A stretch of DNA of 64,000 nt. It comes from Mycoplasma nasistruthionis (GTDB lineage Bacteria; Bacillota_I; Bacilli_A; Mycoplasmatales; Metamycoplasmataceae). The DNA lies in the NCBI RefSeq assembly GCF_006228185.1, contig NZ_CP040825.1, positions 1-64,000 of the forward strand, written 5' to 3'. A model generated the notes under the pieces. That model was not told where the DNA came from, did no database searches, and saw only the letters and a list, made by a program, of their open reading frames with translations. Positions 45,305 through 55,971 of the stretch are shown in pieces (the stretch's first letter is position 1; the number at the start of each line of letters is the position of its first letter). The position numbers were made by a program, and so were the translations under genes.

Positions 45305-46940
45305 CTTTAAATTCGTCAAAGTTAATATCTGCATCACCTAAACCGTAATTAGCAAGGTCATTATCAACTTTAAAGTCTTTAATTTGTGTTTTGATTTTTC
45401 TAAATTGTTCAATAGCTTTATCTTTTTTAGCTTTTGCTACTTGTTTATCAACTTCTTCTTGTTCTGCTTGGTCGAAGTTTTCATCATCTGAATATTTATC
45501 TAAATCATCAACAAAATCATAAACATTTTGACTTAAATCTTCTTTGTATTGATTTAAACTACTTTCAAATAGTGAATCAACTTCATCGTTTTGTAGTTTA
45601 GGTTTTTTAGGTGTAGAAACTTTAGCTTTTGGTTTTTCTTGGTTTATTTCATCGAATGCTTCAATTGCTGAATTTTGAATTTCACTAAATAGTAAATCAG
45701 TTTCTAAGTCAAATTCAACATCTTTAAATCTTTCACTAGCTTTTGAACGATTTGATCTAGGTGTTGTAGATTTAAAGTAATGTGTTTGTTCAACTTGTGT
45801 GTTGTCAAATGACATTCCTTTTTTGGTTGCATCAGTAGCTGATATAACTTCAATTTTTAGTCCTGTTAATTTGCTTGCTAAATCAGTGTTAATTCCTTTT
45901 TTACCAATAGCAACTGTTAAAAAGTCATCAGGTGCAATTGCAAAATATTTATCACCTTCTTTAATAACATCAAGAATTTTTGCAGGGGCTAAAGCATTTT
46001 TTACATATTCTTCTGGAATGTCTGAATATTTAATAATGTCAATTTTTTCTTTAATTAATTTATTTTTAATATCGTTAATTCTTGATGAATGTTGACCGAT
46101 AATTGAACCTAATTCATTTTGAATGCTGTCAGAAAGTGCTCTAACAGAAACTTTAGTTCTAAGACCACCACGACGTTTAACGTTAACAATTTCAATTAAT
46201 CCATTAGCTACTTCAGGAATTTCATTGTTTAAAAGTTCATAAATTTCAAGTGGTGAAATTGTAGTTGCTTCTAAAATACTTAATTTACTTTCTTGATTAA
46301 TATTTTCAAGATAGATATTAACATAACTTCCGTAGTCTAAGTTTAATTGTTGATTTACTTTATCAGCAGGTAGAAACACAGTTGTTTTATCTTCAAGTTC
46401 TAAATTGTATGAACCATTGTTATTTCTTTTTAGAATTTTAGCTATAAATTTTTGATTAATTTTATCTTTGTACTTTTCAATTGTGATTTGTTTTAAAACT
46501 TCTTTTCTAGCTTGTTTTCAACCATTGAAAACAGTGCTTTTCATTTTGTCAGTTAAATCATCAATTGTAAATTCGATTTCACAAATATCATCAACTGAAA
46601 TGTTAGGGTCAATTAATCTAGCATCTGAAAGTTGGATGCTGATGATTTTTTCTGATTCATCAAATGCATCATTTTCAACAACAATACCATTTTTATTAAA
46701 CATTCTAATAACAGGAATATTTTCTTTAACTCTTGGATCATACACGCTGTCTAATCTTAATTCAATTTCAGCATCTTTATCTAAATCTTTGTTGATTGGC
46801 TTTTGAACTTCCTCTGAAAAAGCCACAAGTAAATCTTCCATTTTAAATTCTGATTTACCAATGATTTGCTTTAAAAATTGATAAAATAAATTTTGCTGTT
46901 CGATTTTTATGAAATCTACTTCTTGTAATTTTTCTTTCAT
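45288..46940 (-). CDS. nusA: Transcription termination/antitermination factor NusA
   Basis: This 550-residue protein has the NusA N-terminal RNA-polymerase-binding domain (about 1-125), an S1 domain (about 145-210, ...NQKFIAKILKRNNNGSYNLELEDKTTVFLPADKV), two KH domains (VKRRGGLRTKVSV...GSIIGQHSSRI; AIGKKGINTDLASKLTG) and a long acidic C-terminal tail. An in-frame TGA near the end encodes Trp; the true stop is TAA at 45288. Two ATG codons are adjacent (46943 and 46940); the second is better spaced from GGAG. It follows rimP by 7 bases. Confidence 0.94.
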
Positions 46941-46947
46941 CATACTC

Positions 46948-47391
46948 CTATAGTCCAGTGTATTTCTTAATTTCAATTATGTTAGATTTGTCAAATGTAA
47001 GTTTTCTAATTCTACCTTTTTGATTTCATTGAACTAAAATTTCTTGCCCTTTATCTTCTAATAAAGTAGCATCAAATTCGCTTTGAAACTCATTGCCAAC
47101 ATTGAATGGTGTAGATAGTTTGATTGATATTTTTTGATTTAAGTTTTCACTTAAATTATTTAAATCCAGATTTAAATCTTGACCTTTTGATATTACTTCA
47201 ACACCATATTGTTCTAATAAGTTTGGAATTAAGTCTAATTTAGCAATAATCAAGCTTGCTTGAGCTTCGATTTTGTTTAAATCAGTCTCATCTAAAACGA
47301 CTGAAATAATTTGCCCAAAATCTTTATCTTGCACTAAATTAACGCTTAAAATATTATTAAAATCTTGCTCTAAATAACTTTTGTAATCCAT
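46948..47391 (-). CDS. rimP: Ribosome maturation factor RimP
   Basis: This 147-residue protein precedes nusA as in most bacteria. It has the RimP-like C-terminal SH3-like part (IKLSTPFNVGNEFQSEF...WNQKGRIRKLTFDKSNIIEIKKY). RimP helps 30S maturation. The sequence is divergent, so the call rests partly on gene order. The Trp is encoded by TGA. Confidence 0.8.
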
Positions 47392-47709
47392 AGAAAACCT
47401 CTCAAATGATTAGAAAAAGTTGCGGGTAAGGCAACTTTTCTTTGTTAACTTATATTTATTTTATCACTTTTACACCTATAATCATCAAGTTTTTAAAAAA
47501 GTACTTAATTAGGAATAAAGGTATAAAAGTTCATTATTTTCTGGTAAAAATATGAAATTTTTATTAAATCTGTTTGATTAATAACTCAATTTAACTAAGC
47601 ATATTCATTGCTTGAAGAAGCAGACTTAAAAAATATGAAAAAAGAGCTTGATTTTTCACATTTTGTATTGTTTTTTTATTGTTTTTAAACAATAGAATAT
47701 TGAAGATTT
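47392..47709. other. Intergenic region with a hairpin in the rimP leader
   Basis: A stem AAAAGTTGC-GGGTAAG-GCAACTTTT lies at 47416-47442, where the rimP operon leader should be. It may be an attenuator or stabilising hairpin. The rest is A/T-rich with no supported gene. Confidence 0.45.
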
Positions 47710-47715
47710 TATAAT
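47710..47715 (+). promoter_or_regulatory. -10 box of a candidate small-RNA gene
   Basis: TATAAT lies 6 bases before a hairpin-forming RNA region. Confidence 0.55.
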
Positions 47716-47720
47716 ATTTT

Positions 47721-47890
47721 TGCATACGTAAACTGTATGCAACAATTAATTTTAAATTGTGAGGTTATCACGACTGATTTAATTTTGTTTCTGCATGAAA
47801 CCTAAATAAACAAAATTATCCAATTTAAAATTAAAAATAAATTAATTTATTTATGTATAACGGGCATCGTAAAAGGTGTCTGTTTTTGTT
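47721..47890 (+). ncRNA. Candidate structured small RNA of unknown family
   Basis: No open frame is supported. The 5' end folds as TGCATAC-GTAAACT-GTATGCA. A 14-bp perfect long-range stem (47746-47759 with 47821-47834) encloses a 10-bp stem (47781-47790 with 47808-47817), leaving the unpaired GAGGTTATCACGACTG on one side. It ends with CGGGCATC-GTAAAA-GGTGTCTG and TTTTTGTT, a terminator. A consensus -10 box sits just upstream. I do not recognise the family; the rod-with-bubble shape recalls 6S RNA but that is only a resemblance. Confidence 0.55.
47861..47890 (+). terminator. Terminator of the candidate small RNA
   Basis: An 8-bp stem (with G-T pairs) followed by TTTTTGTT. Confidence 0.6.
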
Positions 47891-47903
47891 ACTTGTTTTA
47901 AAT

Positions 47904-47927
47904 AAAAAACCTCATTATGAGGTTTAA
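47904..47927 (-). terminator. Terminator of the three-gene membrane-protein operon
   Basis: AACCTCAT, TATGAGGTT with A/T-run on the coding strand. It overlaps the stop at 47924. Confidence 0.75.
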
Positions 47928-48307
47928 TCATTCAATATATCACTAATTAAATCAATATCTTCCTGATTTAAATCAGTTTTTTGTTTTAAGTTCTGTATTA
48001 GTTCTTTGTTTTTAGAAACGTTTTCATCAAGTTTATTTTTATAGTTTGTGATTGCTAAAAAAGTTTGAATTGCGACTATCAAAGTAATTACAACCGAAAT
48101 AACAGCCAAAGCTACAAATAAAGCCATTGTTTGCTTAGGAAACTCATTGTATCTAATTGAATATAAGTTTAAAACAATTATTAAAGATGAAATCAAGATT
48201 GCCAAAATACTTAAAGAAACAATAATTGCACTACTACTTATTAATTTTTTGTATGCGCTTTGTTTAACTTTATCTATTTTTTGAGCTAATTTATTTGTGT
48301 GTTTCAT
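47924..48307 (-). CDS. Small two-helix membrane protein
   Basis: This 127-residue protein has a basic N-terminus, two membrane helices (residues about 24-50 and 60-90) and a charged C-terminal helix (NYKNKLDENVSKNKELIQNLKQK). It is the last gene of a three-gene operon of similar proteins and overlaps the preceding gene by 17 bases. I see no enzyme motif. The two-helix-plus-cytosolic-coil shape resembles SLATT/DUF4231-type proteins, some linked to nucleotide-based defence, but this is a weak analogy. Confidence 0.8.
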   Translation of the reverse strand: MKHTNKLAQKIDKVKQSAYKKLISSSAIIVSLSILAILISSLIIVLNLYSIRYNEFPKQTMALFVALAVISVVITLIVAIQTFLAITNYKNKLDENVSKNKELIQNLKQKTDLNQEDIDLISDILND

Positions 48308-48788
48308 TATGTTTTCCTTTTAAGTCATAAGTTTTAAAGCGATCAAATTCAATTAGATTTAAAGCTCTTTTGTACAGCAAGAACTGAGCGTCCAATTTTT
48401 CAAGATCTTTATAAATATAAAGTTTAGATCTATAATAAAGTTTTTCAAACTTTAACAAGTTTCTTTTGGCTTTATAAAATAAATACTTTTTATTGATGAC
48501 AAAAAATGACAATATTCCTGAAATAAAAGCAATTATGGAATTAACAATAGCTGACAGAATAACAAAGTTCGAGCTAGGTTCATTTAAAAATGTTGTAAAA
48601 ACATTATTTTCATAATTAACTGTACCAGCTAAAAAAATAATAGCAATAATTCCGTTAAAAAATGTTGCAAGAATAGAAATAGAGTTTAGAAAGTAATATA
48701 ACCCACCATAAAAATAAGTGTAATTATTAATTGATTTATAAATGTTATCAAAAGCACTTGCTGGTGTGTCTTTGTGACTAAAAAGCAT
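48291..48788 (-). CDS. Two-helix membrane protein, DUF4231/SLATT-like
   Basis: This 165-residue protein has an N-terminal soluble helix, two membrane helices (about 33-57 and 75-99), then a long basic helix containing YKAKRNLLKFEKLYYRSKLYIYKDLEK, a pattern like the E-x-x-x-Y repeats after the second helix in DUF4231 proteins. It overlaps both neighbours (1 base upstream, 17 bases downstream). The function is unknown. Confidence 0.8.
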   Translation of the reverse strand: MLFSHKDTPASAFDNIYKSINNYTYFYGGLYYFLNSISILATFFNGIIAIIFLAGTVNYENNVFTTFLNEPSSNFVILSAIVNSIIAFISGILSFFVINKKYLFYKAKRNLLKFEKLYYRSKLYIYKDLEKLDAQFLLYKRALNLIEFDRFKTYDLKGKHNETHK

Positions 48789-49249
48789 TATTTCTTACCT
48801 CCAGATTGAAGTTCTTGTCTGATTATGTCTTTAATAACAAGTTTCTTTTTCTTGCTAATTTCGTTTCATAATGTTTCTAAAACTGTTTCTAATTCTTGAT
48901 CAGTGATTTGATTAGCTTGGTATTTTAGTTGTAAATAATTAATTGTGTTATAAACTTTTTTGTAAAGTGCATTTTTAGTATTGAAACGATAAATGGCTAA
49001 AAACAAGTTTAAAAAGAATGAAAAAATAATAAAAATAGTTAGCAGTAAAATCAATATAAACGACACTGAAATTGAATTATCTTTATTTAAATCCACTAAT
49101 TTATATAAAGCAACAGAAGCAATTGCTACTGTAGAAATATTTAAGCATGCAATAACTAACGAAACTAAAGAATCTAGGAATCTATATAGTCTTAATTTTT
49201 TAGAATCTTGGTTCAATTTTTCTTGCAAATGTTTAATAACTGAGTTCAT
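48788..49249 (-). CDS. Two-helix membrane protein, first gene of the operon
   Basis: This 153-residue protein has an N-terminal helix, two membrane helices (about 24-48 and 62-88) and a cytosolic helical tail ending WNEISKKKKLVIKDIIRQELQSGGKK. One TGA Trp lies in the tail; the real stop is TAA at 48788, overlapping the next ATG by one base. Same layout as the next two genes, suggesting duplication and a membrane complex. Confidence 0.8.
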
Positions 49250-49305
49250 ATGCTTATTTTACTAATTTTATTTTTTGATTGTCTGAATTCTTTATAATTT
49301 TTAAT

Positions 49306-50292
49306 ATGAATAATAATAAATGAGCTATTTTTAGTGATGTCGATGGAACAATTTATCCATTTCCTGATAAAACTTTATCTGATGTGACTAAAAACAAAAT
49401 AAGATGATTAAAAACTCAAAACATTCCGTTTGTGCTTAATACCGGAAATCCTCCATTAGCCAAAATTCAGCGTTTAGCTGAACAATTAAATATTCAATAT
49501 TTATGTTGTTCAAATGGAGCTATGATTTATGATAATTTAGCTAAAAAACCAGTACATATTGAAATTATGGATACTAATGAAGCTTCTAAAGTTTTTCCTT
49601 TAGCACTAGAGGCTGGGGTTATTTTGTATTATATGGGAACTGACCAATACTATTTATATGGTAACAATGAACCTTATAGAAAATTCTTAACAGAGTTTAA
49701 TGAATACAATGACTGAATTGATGATGGAACTATACCAAATGACTTGCATAAAATTGAAGCATATGGGACAGAAGAGCAACTTAAACACTTTTATCAGCTA
49801 GTTTTAGATGCAAATTTAAATTTCGAAATCAGTAACGTCTTAAACAAATACATTGAAATTACAAGTGTTGGAATTTCAAAAGGTTCAGCTCTAAAATGAA
49901 TGTGTCAAAATGTGTTTAATATTGATCCAAAAAATGTTATGGCAATCGGTGATAGTGCAAATGATATTTCAATGTTTAAGCAAACTGATTTTTCATATGT
50001 AATGGATAATTCAGATCCTAAAACCAAATCAGTTGCTAAATTTTACACTTCAGATGTTAGACAAAATGGTATTGTAGAAGCGATCGATGATTATTTATAC
50101 CGTTCTGATTATGATTTATATTTAAAAAATTTAGAACAACAGCAAATTCAAAGACGTAAACAAACTAAAGCACAAAAAGATGCTAAGATGCAATCTTTCA
50201 GTGGTAAATTACGTAAAAAAATAAGAAACACAAGTCTAAAAGTAAAATCATTTTTTAGAAAACTGTTCAGAATCAAAAAAGCAAGACAATAA
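49306..50292 (+). CDS. HAD-superfamily (Cof-type) phosphatase
   Basis: This 328-residue protein has HAD motif I FSDVDGTIY, motif II NTGNPP, a Lys in KGSALKW (motif III) and motif IV AIGDSANDISMF, with a Cof-type C2 cap between. These enzymes dephosphorylate sugar phosphates or cofactors; the substrate is not predictable. A C-terminal tail of about 65 residues is very basic (KQTKAQKDAKMQ...KLFRIKKARQ), beyond the usual 270 residues, and may bind nucleic acid or membrane. The TGA in NNNKWAIF is Trp. Confidence 0.9.
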
Positions 50293-50305
50293 AGTCTTGC
50301 TTTTT
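50273..50305 (+). terminator. Terminator after the HAD gene
   Basis: AAGCAAGAC, AATAAA, GTCTTGCTTTTT. It overlaps the stop codon. Confidence 0.82.
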
Positions 50306-50798
50306 ATACTTTTTTCTGCTTTGAAGTTTTACAATTTTTCAAACCCCTTTTAGTCGTATAAGGGGTTATTACGCCTAAGGCATTAGTTCACTTAACAAAA
50401 GTACTGTAAGAAAATAAATGTAAAGGTTCTAAATGGATTGCATAATAGTTTCTTAAACTAATCAAGTTGAAAGTTCCTGTTTTTTCATAATTTTGCATGT
50501 TAATTTTATGATAATTATCAACAAACCCTTTTACTTCAGGATTAGTAAATTTATTTGATAACTTTTGTATCTTAGTCTTAGGAGTATAAGTCGCATTTGG
50601 GTCGCAAGCAAAGTCACTGCTTTTGACTTTTTCGATCATTCGATAGACTGTTCGAGTCGAACATTTGAATTGTTTCGCTAAGTCTTCGACCGTTTTATGT
50701 CCTCCCACACATAAAGCATTTTTGACTATTTGTAACTGGTTTTGTTTTTTATTTTTTAAATATCTTTTTCTATTGTTTACTTTCGTTTTTTTAAGCAT
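50304..50798 (-). pseudogene. Truncated DDE-type transposase (N-terminal part)
   Basis: The remnant of 164 residues has a helix-turn-helix (HKTVEDLAKQFKCSTRTVYRMIEKVK) and a central part ending in FVKWTNALGVITPYTTKRG. The transposase at 59533-60920 has the same order (HTH, then ...LHNVHTTKRERE just before its DDE domain). Here the catalytic domain is missing. The start at 50798 is inferred from the basic opening MLKKTKVNNRKR. Confidence 0.7.
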
Positions 50799-51009
50799 TA
50801 AATTAATTATATTTACTATTATTTTTAACTTAATTAGATTATTTAAAATTCTGCAAAAATGTGGAAATTTTACACAATTTGATTTTTTTAATTTAAATAA
50901 AAGCATTTTTTGGCTATATAAGTAAAAATAAACCCAATTTTAGAGCTTCCAAAAATCATTTAAACAAAATAATATATAATAAATTAAATTAACAGAAAAA
51001 GGTTAAAAA

Positions 51010-52605
51010 ATGCAGTGACAAACTATTCTTTATATCGTTTTAAGTAGCGTTTTACTACTAGTGGTTATTTTCTTATTTTTGCTACTTTTAAGAAATATTT
51101 ACTTTACAAATAAAACCAAGCAAGTTGAAAGAAAAAGAATCGATCTTCAACGTGATGAAACAAAAAATAATGCTAAAATCAAGCAATGTTCAGTTATTAG
51201 TGCAAGTGATTCTGCTTACAAAAGTGTTTGCGAACAACTAAACAATATTAAAGATCAACTTGAAAAACAAAGAAATGACTTAAATGAAAAAATCAAAAAT
51301 TTAAACGAATTAATAACTTCAAGAAATCATTTTAAATTACTTAAACAATTTCATATTTTCAAGCAAGAGATCAAAAAGTATCAAAAAACACTTGCAATAT
51401 TTGACAATACAGCAAGTGTTTTTGACTCGCAGTGACAAAAAATTGATGATAAAAGTACTACTTACTTAGATATTATTGAAGAGTTTAAGAAAATTTTAAA
51501 CAAACAAAAACCTTTAATTAAAAACTTATATCCAAAGCTTGAAGAAAAAATCCAAATAACTTCAAGATTTAATAATGATATGGACTCTAAGAAATATAAA
51601 GGTAAATTTGACGAAGCACAAAATGTTGCAGATGCTGTTGCAAATGATTTAACAAACCTTTATTATCTTATAACCCAAGCAAGACAATATGAATATTTAA
51701 TGTATGAATCATTACCGAATAAAATTTTGCAAACCAAAAACGATAAAAACATTGATAAAAACTTTTCTTCAATTTTTGATGAACAATACACTAAACTTCA
51801 AAAATTATTAGGCGAATGAGAGAATAAAAAATATTCAGCTCTACAAGGTGAAATCAAAAACTTATTAAATTCATATTTAGAAACTGTTCAAAAAATTAAA
51901 ATGGGTCAAGAAATCAAAAAACTTAGAGAAAACACTAATGATGTAATATTTGGTTCATTTGTTAAGATTAAGGATTTATACAAAAAAATAAGTTCAGAAA
52001 TCCCTATAACAAACATAAAAAAAGCCTATAACCTAGTCGAAAACAAATATCAAAAATGACAAGAAAATCGCAAAATTATCAAAATTGTGCCAACAACCCA
52101 GGAATATTGAGAATCTGTTTGTGATTTTTACTTTTGATACAACATGGTTCATCTAAATTACAAAATTGAACAAGACACAAGCCAATATTTCAATCAAAGA
52201 ATTTTCGAAGTTAAACAACTGTATTTAGAAACAATTAGTGATGAATTAATACCAAACGAACAAGTTATTGCAGATTACAAAAATAATTTAAATGATTTAT
52301 TTAATAATTATTTTAAAAAAGCAAGAAGTTGAAGTAAAGTTCAAGAAGTTTGAGATGATTTTGTTTCTCAACTTAGCTATATAACAATGGCTTTAATTAA
52401 AAATAAAGAGTACAAAAATTTATATGACAAATTGAAGTTAATAGTTTCATCAAATCAAGCTTTTTTAAATAAGAACAACAATTTAAACAAATATAAAGAC
52501 AAATTAAAAATAATAGATTTAAATATTAGAATTACAAACAATTACAAAGATGCTTACTTTGAACTAAAAAAATACTTAAAAAAGGAGAGTTACAATGTTC
52601 AATAA
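51010..52605 (+). CDS. EzrA-like septation regulator
   Basis: This 531-residue protein has one N-terminal membrane helix (residues 5-27) and then long charged coiled coils to the end. The layout matches EzrA, a negative regulator of FtsZ-ring formation that is next to thiI in other Firmicutes. The sequence is too diverged for certainty. It overlaps thiI by 11 bases. TGA Trp codons are frequent. Confidence 0.65.
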
Positions 52606-53743
52606 AATTTTAATTCGCTATGGTGAATTGGTATTAAAAAAGAAAAACAGAAAGACTTTTATTAACCATTTACAAACTAATATTAAAAACATAACTGGTG
52701 AAAATCCTGAAGTTGAATTCGACCGTATGTATTTAACTTATTCAGAACATAATATGAAACAATTAGGTTATGTGTTTGGAATTAGTTCATATTCTCCTGT
52801 TGCAGTTGTTGAAAATGATTTAGAAAAGTTCAAAGAAACTGTTTTAAAACTAAAAGATGACAAAGCTAAGACTTTTAAAATTGCATCTAGACGTAATTAC
52901 AAGAAATTTGAATACACATCCGATCAACTAAATCACTTACTGGGTGGTCATATTTTAAAAAATACAAACTTAAAAGTGGACGTTCATAATCCAGATCAAA
53001 CATTCTATGTAGAAGTAAGAAATGGAAGAACTTATTTATTTTCTCAATATGTTAAAGGGTTAGGTGGATTACCAGTCGGTTCAAGCGGAAAAGTTTTACA
53101 TCTTATTTCAGGTGGTTTTGATTCGCCAGTAGCTGCTTTTCAAATGATGAAACGTGGACTAAAGGTTGACTTCTTAACTTTTATTACTCCACCACAAACT
53201 GACCAAAGAACAATAGACAAAATCACAGATTTAGTCAAAGTTTTAAGCCGTTATCAAACCACTTCTAACTTACTTATAGCAGACTATTCACACTTAATGA
53301 ACTATATTTCATTTGTATCAAAAGAAAGTTATAAAATCACTTTGATGAGACGTAGTTTCTACCGTATTGCTGAACAAGTTTGTTTAAAATATAACCAGTT
53401 AGCAATTTCAAACGGTGATAACTTAGGTCAAGTTGCTTCTCAGACAATCGAATCACTTTCAACCATTGGATCAGCAACAAATATGCAAATTTTAAGACCT
53501 CTTTTAACTTTTGATAAAAATGAAATTATTGATATTGCTAATAAAATTGAAACATATAACATATCAGTTATTCAAGCTAATGAAACTTGTGAACTCTTTG
53601 CACCAAAAGAACCAGTGACAAAGCCTTCAATAGCTCAAGCACAAGCTTTAGAACAAGAATTAAATCAAATTCCAGAACTTGAAAAAGAATTAATTGAAAA
53701 CAAAATTGAACTTGTAAAAGTGAAAGCGTACAGCAATGCTTAA
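52595..53743 (+). CDS. thiI: tRNA uracil 4-sulfurtransferase ThiI
   Basis: This 382-residue enzyme has the N-terminal ferredoxin-like and THUMP domains (LIRYGELVLKKKNRKTF) and the PP-loop SGGFDSPVA (residues about 172-180) that adenylates U8 of tRNA. It lacks a C-terminal rhodanese domain, as usual in Gram-positive relatives. A CE-x-FAPKEPVTKPS stretch near the C-terminus matches the family. It overlaps the genes before and after it. Confidence 0.95.
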   Translation: MFNKILIRYGELVLKKKNRKTFINHLQTNIKNITGENPEVEFDRMYLTYSEHNMKQLGYVFGISSYSPVAVVENDLEKFKETVLKLKDDKAKTFKIASRRNYKKFEYTSDQLNHLLGGHILKNTNLKVDVHNPDQTFYVEVRNGRTYLFSQYVKGLGGLPVGSSGKVLHLISGGFDSPVAAFQMMKRGLKVDFLTFITPPQTDQRTIDKITDLVKVLSRYQTTSNLLIADYSHLMNYISFVSKESYKITLMRRSFYRIAEQVCLKYNQLAISNGDNLGQVASQTIESLSTIGSATNMQILRPLLTFDKNEIIDIANKIETYNISVIQANETCELFAPKEPVTKPSIAQAQALEQELNQIPELEKELIENKIELVKVKAYSNA

Positions 53744-54614
53744 TTCCTTATTTATAGTATTTTTAGTAGTCTTAATTTTATTATTAATGATTATTTATAG
53801 TGTTTATCGTGGCTTAGTTTTAAAAATGAACATGCCATATAAATACTTAAGTTTTACTTTTCCAACTTTAAAAGATTCAGATTTAATTAAAGAGTATAAA
53901 ATACCAAAAGAAATCAAAAAGAACTTAACCATTTTTGCAATAGTTAGTTGAGCAATTGATATTATTGCTCTTTTTATGGTTATATCTTTCTTAATTGTTT
54001 CGATTACTTTATCTATTGTTTATAAAATAAAATTTACAAACAACAGAACCTTAATTCCATATGTTGCTTTATCTGCGATTTGTTTAATAGCGCTTAGTGT
54101 TGAAATATATACTAAAACAGAAATAGCTAAAATATATTGAACTTGATTAAAAAATTCTAAGAAACCAGAAGCTAAAGACTTTGAGCAGTGAGTTAAAAGT
54201 AATATTAATTATGACAAAACATTAATTCATTTAAATTGAGACATCTTAAAAATTCAAAAGAATAGTGAGAAAAAAGAAGAAGTTGAATTACAAAAACCTT
54301 ACGAATTTATTTATTTTTTAAGACGTAAAAATGAATTTAAAACAAAATATGCTTTATATTATTTATTAATAAACCCAGACCAATGTGTAGTTTCAGATTA
54401 TAAACGTAAAAATTTACTGCTAAAAGAAACGATGTATTTTTCATTTTGACTAAGCATATATAGTTTAGGTAAAACAACAAACTTAAAAGATAAAAATTTT
54501 GAAGTTGTTGAAAATTATGTTGAAACTTATTTAGAATCAATTGAAAAAGCTAATCCAGACTTTATTAACAAATGAAAAAATCAAAACAAAGATATTAAAA
54601 ACAATCAGTCATAA
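53736..54614 (+). CDS. Membrane protein of unknown function
   Basis: This 292-residue protein has an N-terminal helix (about 4-26), a second pair of helices (about 66-120) and a soluble C-terminal half. Trp codons include TGA. It overlaps thiI by 8 bases, so it is co-expressed with ezrA-like and thiI. I do not recognise a family. Confidence 0.8.
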
Positions 54615-54625
54615 CTGATTGTTTT
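54597..54625 (+). terminator. Terminator after the thiI operon
   Basis: AAACAATCAG, TCATA, CTGATTGTTT then T residues. It overlaps the stop codon. Confidence 0.78.
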
Positions 54626-54642
54626 ATTACCTAAGGAGATAA

Positions 54643-55284
54643 ATGGAAACAAAAAATAAACCGAAAGTTTCGATTTGAACTTTAGTTCTTTTTATATTAA
54701 AAGTTTCATTCATTGGTTTTGGTGGCGGTAATGCTTTAATGCCAGTAATTTACAAAGAAGCAGTTGTTAACAAAAAATGATTTAGTGATGATGAATTTGA
54801 CGATATTGTTATTGTCACAAATATGCTCCCAGGAGCTTCAGTCATTCAAACCATCTCATATATTTGTATTCATTTAAAAGGCAAGCTTTTAGGAACTGTT
54901 ATTACACTATTAGCCATTTTGCCGCATGTTTTATTTGCTTTTGTATTATTGGTTGTTTTAACAAAGTTTGTACCAAAAGAATATTTAAAAATAATATCTA
55001 CAGGTGTTTTAGTTTCAATTATTGCTTTCTTAATTGAATTTGGAATTAGATATATTAAACAATCTCATAAAGGGTTAAAAACTCCCTTATGAATAATTAT
55101 TTTTACCTTCACATTTGCTTTTTGTACTTTTGTGCCATCGCCTGCAAACTTGCCAGTTATTGCAATAGTTTCAGTGATTGGAATATATAGTTTGCTTTAT
55201 ATTTTTATCAACCACAAGTATAAAAATAAAACCAAACCAAAGTGATTTAACATCAAAAAAGAAAGCTCTAAGGAGACTAAATAA
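54643..55284 (+). CDS. Chromate transporter family protein, first half
   Basis: This 213-residue protein is one CHR domain: helix-rich with FIGFGGGNALMPVIYKE and NMLPGASVIQTISYI, the usual FGG-x-x-(A/M)-(M/L)-P and PGP-x-x-x-(A) motifs. Short CHR proteins come as adjacent pairs that together equal one full-length ChrA. The natural substrate in mycoplasmas is unknown. The start follows AAGGAG. Its stop overlaps the next start by one base. Confidence 0.88.
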
Positions 55285-55931
55285 TGTTATTTTTAGGATT
55301 CTTGGTAGCACTTCCGATGTTAATTATTGTTTCACTTTCTGTTTTTGGTGGCGGACAAGTCTTTATGCCGATTTTTGCTTGATTATGAAGCTTGATAGGC
55401 AAGGTTTTTGGTGCAAATATTAATGAAGATACAATTAACAACATCTTTACAGTTTCTAATACTACCCCTGGTGTAGTTTCTACAAAATTTGCTTTTTTTA
55501 CTGGTTATATAGTAGCAGATGGTCAATGATGAGGATTTATTGCAATGTTTGTTACATATTTAGTATTTTGCTTACCGGCTATTATTATTATGGTTTTAGC
55601 TATGAAATATATAACTAAATTTAAAAATAACACTTTAGTTGCTAACTTACTTTTATTAATGAAACCAATTGTGGCAGGAATTATGTTGTCCTTAGCTGTG
55701 TCATTATTAATTAGTATTTTTACACCTGAAATTAAATTTAACAGTTCTACAGCAGACAGTTATATTCAAACTAGTTCATCATATTTTGTAGGATACAAAA
55801 ACATTTTATTAAAAATATATGTTCCAGCAGGAATATTCTTTTCTTGATTAGCAGCTCGAAAAAAATGAAACTTATTTGTAATTATTTTAATTAACATAGC
55901 AATTTCTTTATTTTTATTTGCTGATTATTAA
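55284..55931 (+). CDS. Chromate transporter family protein, second half
   Basis: This 215-residue CHR-domain protein has VFGGGQVFMPIF and NTTPGVVSTKFAFFTG. It is expected to pair with the product of the gene just upstream (TAATG overlap). Probable membrane helices cover most of the length. Confidence 0.88.
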
Positions 55932-55938
55932 ACGAATT

Positions 55939-55971
55939 CAGACTTACTTCTAAGTAAGTCTGATTTTTTTT
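55939..55971 (+). terminator. Terminator after the chromate transporter genes
   Basis: CAGACTTACT, TCTA, AGTAAGTCTG followed by T8. Confidence 0.87.

Noticed and set aside
45799-46095. Plus-strand open frame of 98 codons
   Set aside because: Antisense shadow of the nusA KH region.
47721-47890. tracrRNA or RNase P RNA
   Set aside because: No cas9 or array nearby, and the RNase P core motifs are absent; the size is also too small for RNase P RNA.
50342-50367. Hairpin AACCCCTT...AAGGGGTT as a terminator
   Set aside because: It lies inside the 3' part of the transposase remnant and has no T-run. A normal terminator is present at 50273-50305.
53736-54614. Assigning a transporter function to the membrane protein after thiI
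   Set aside because: Helices are visible but no family motif. Left as unknown.
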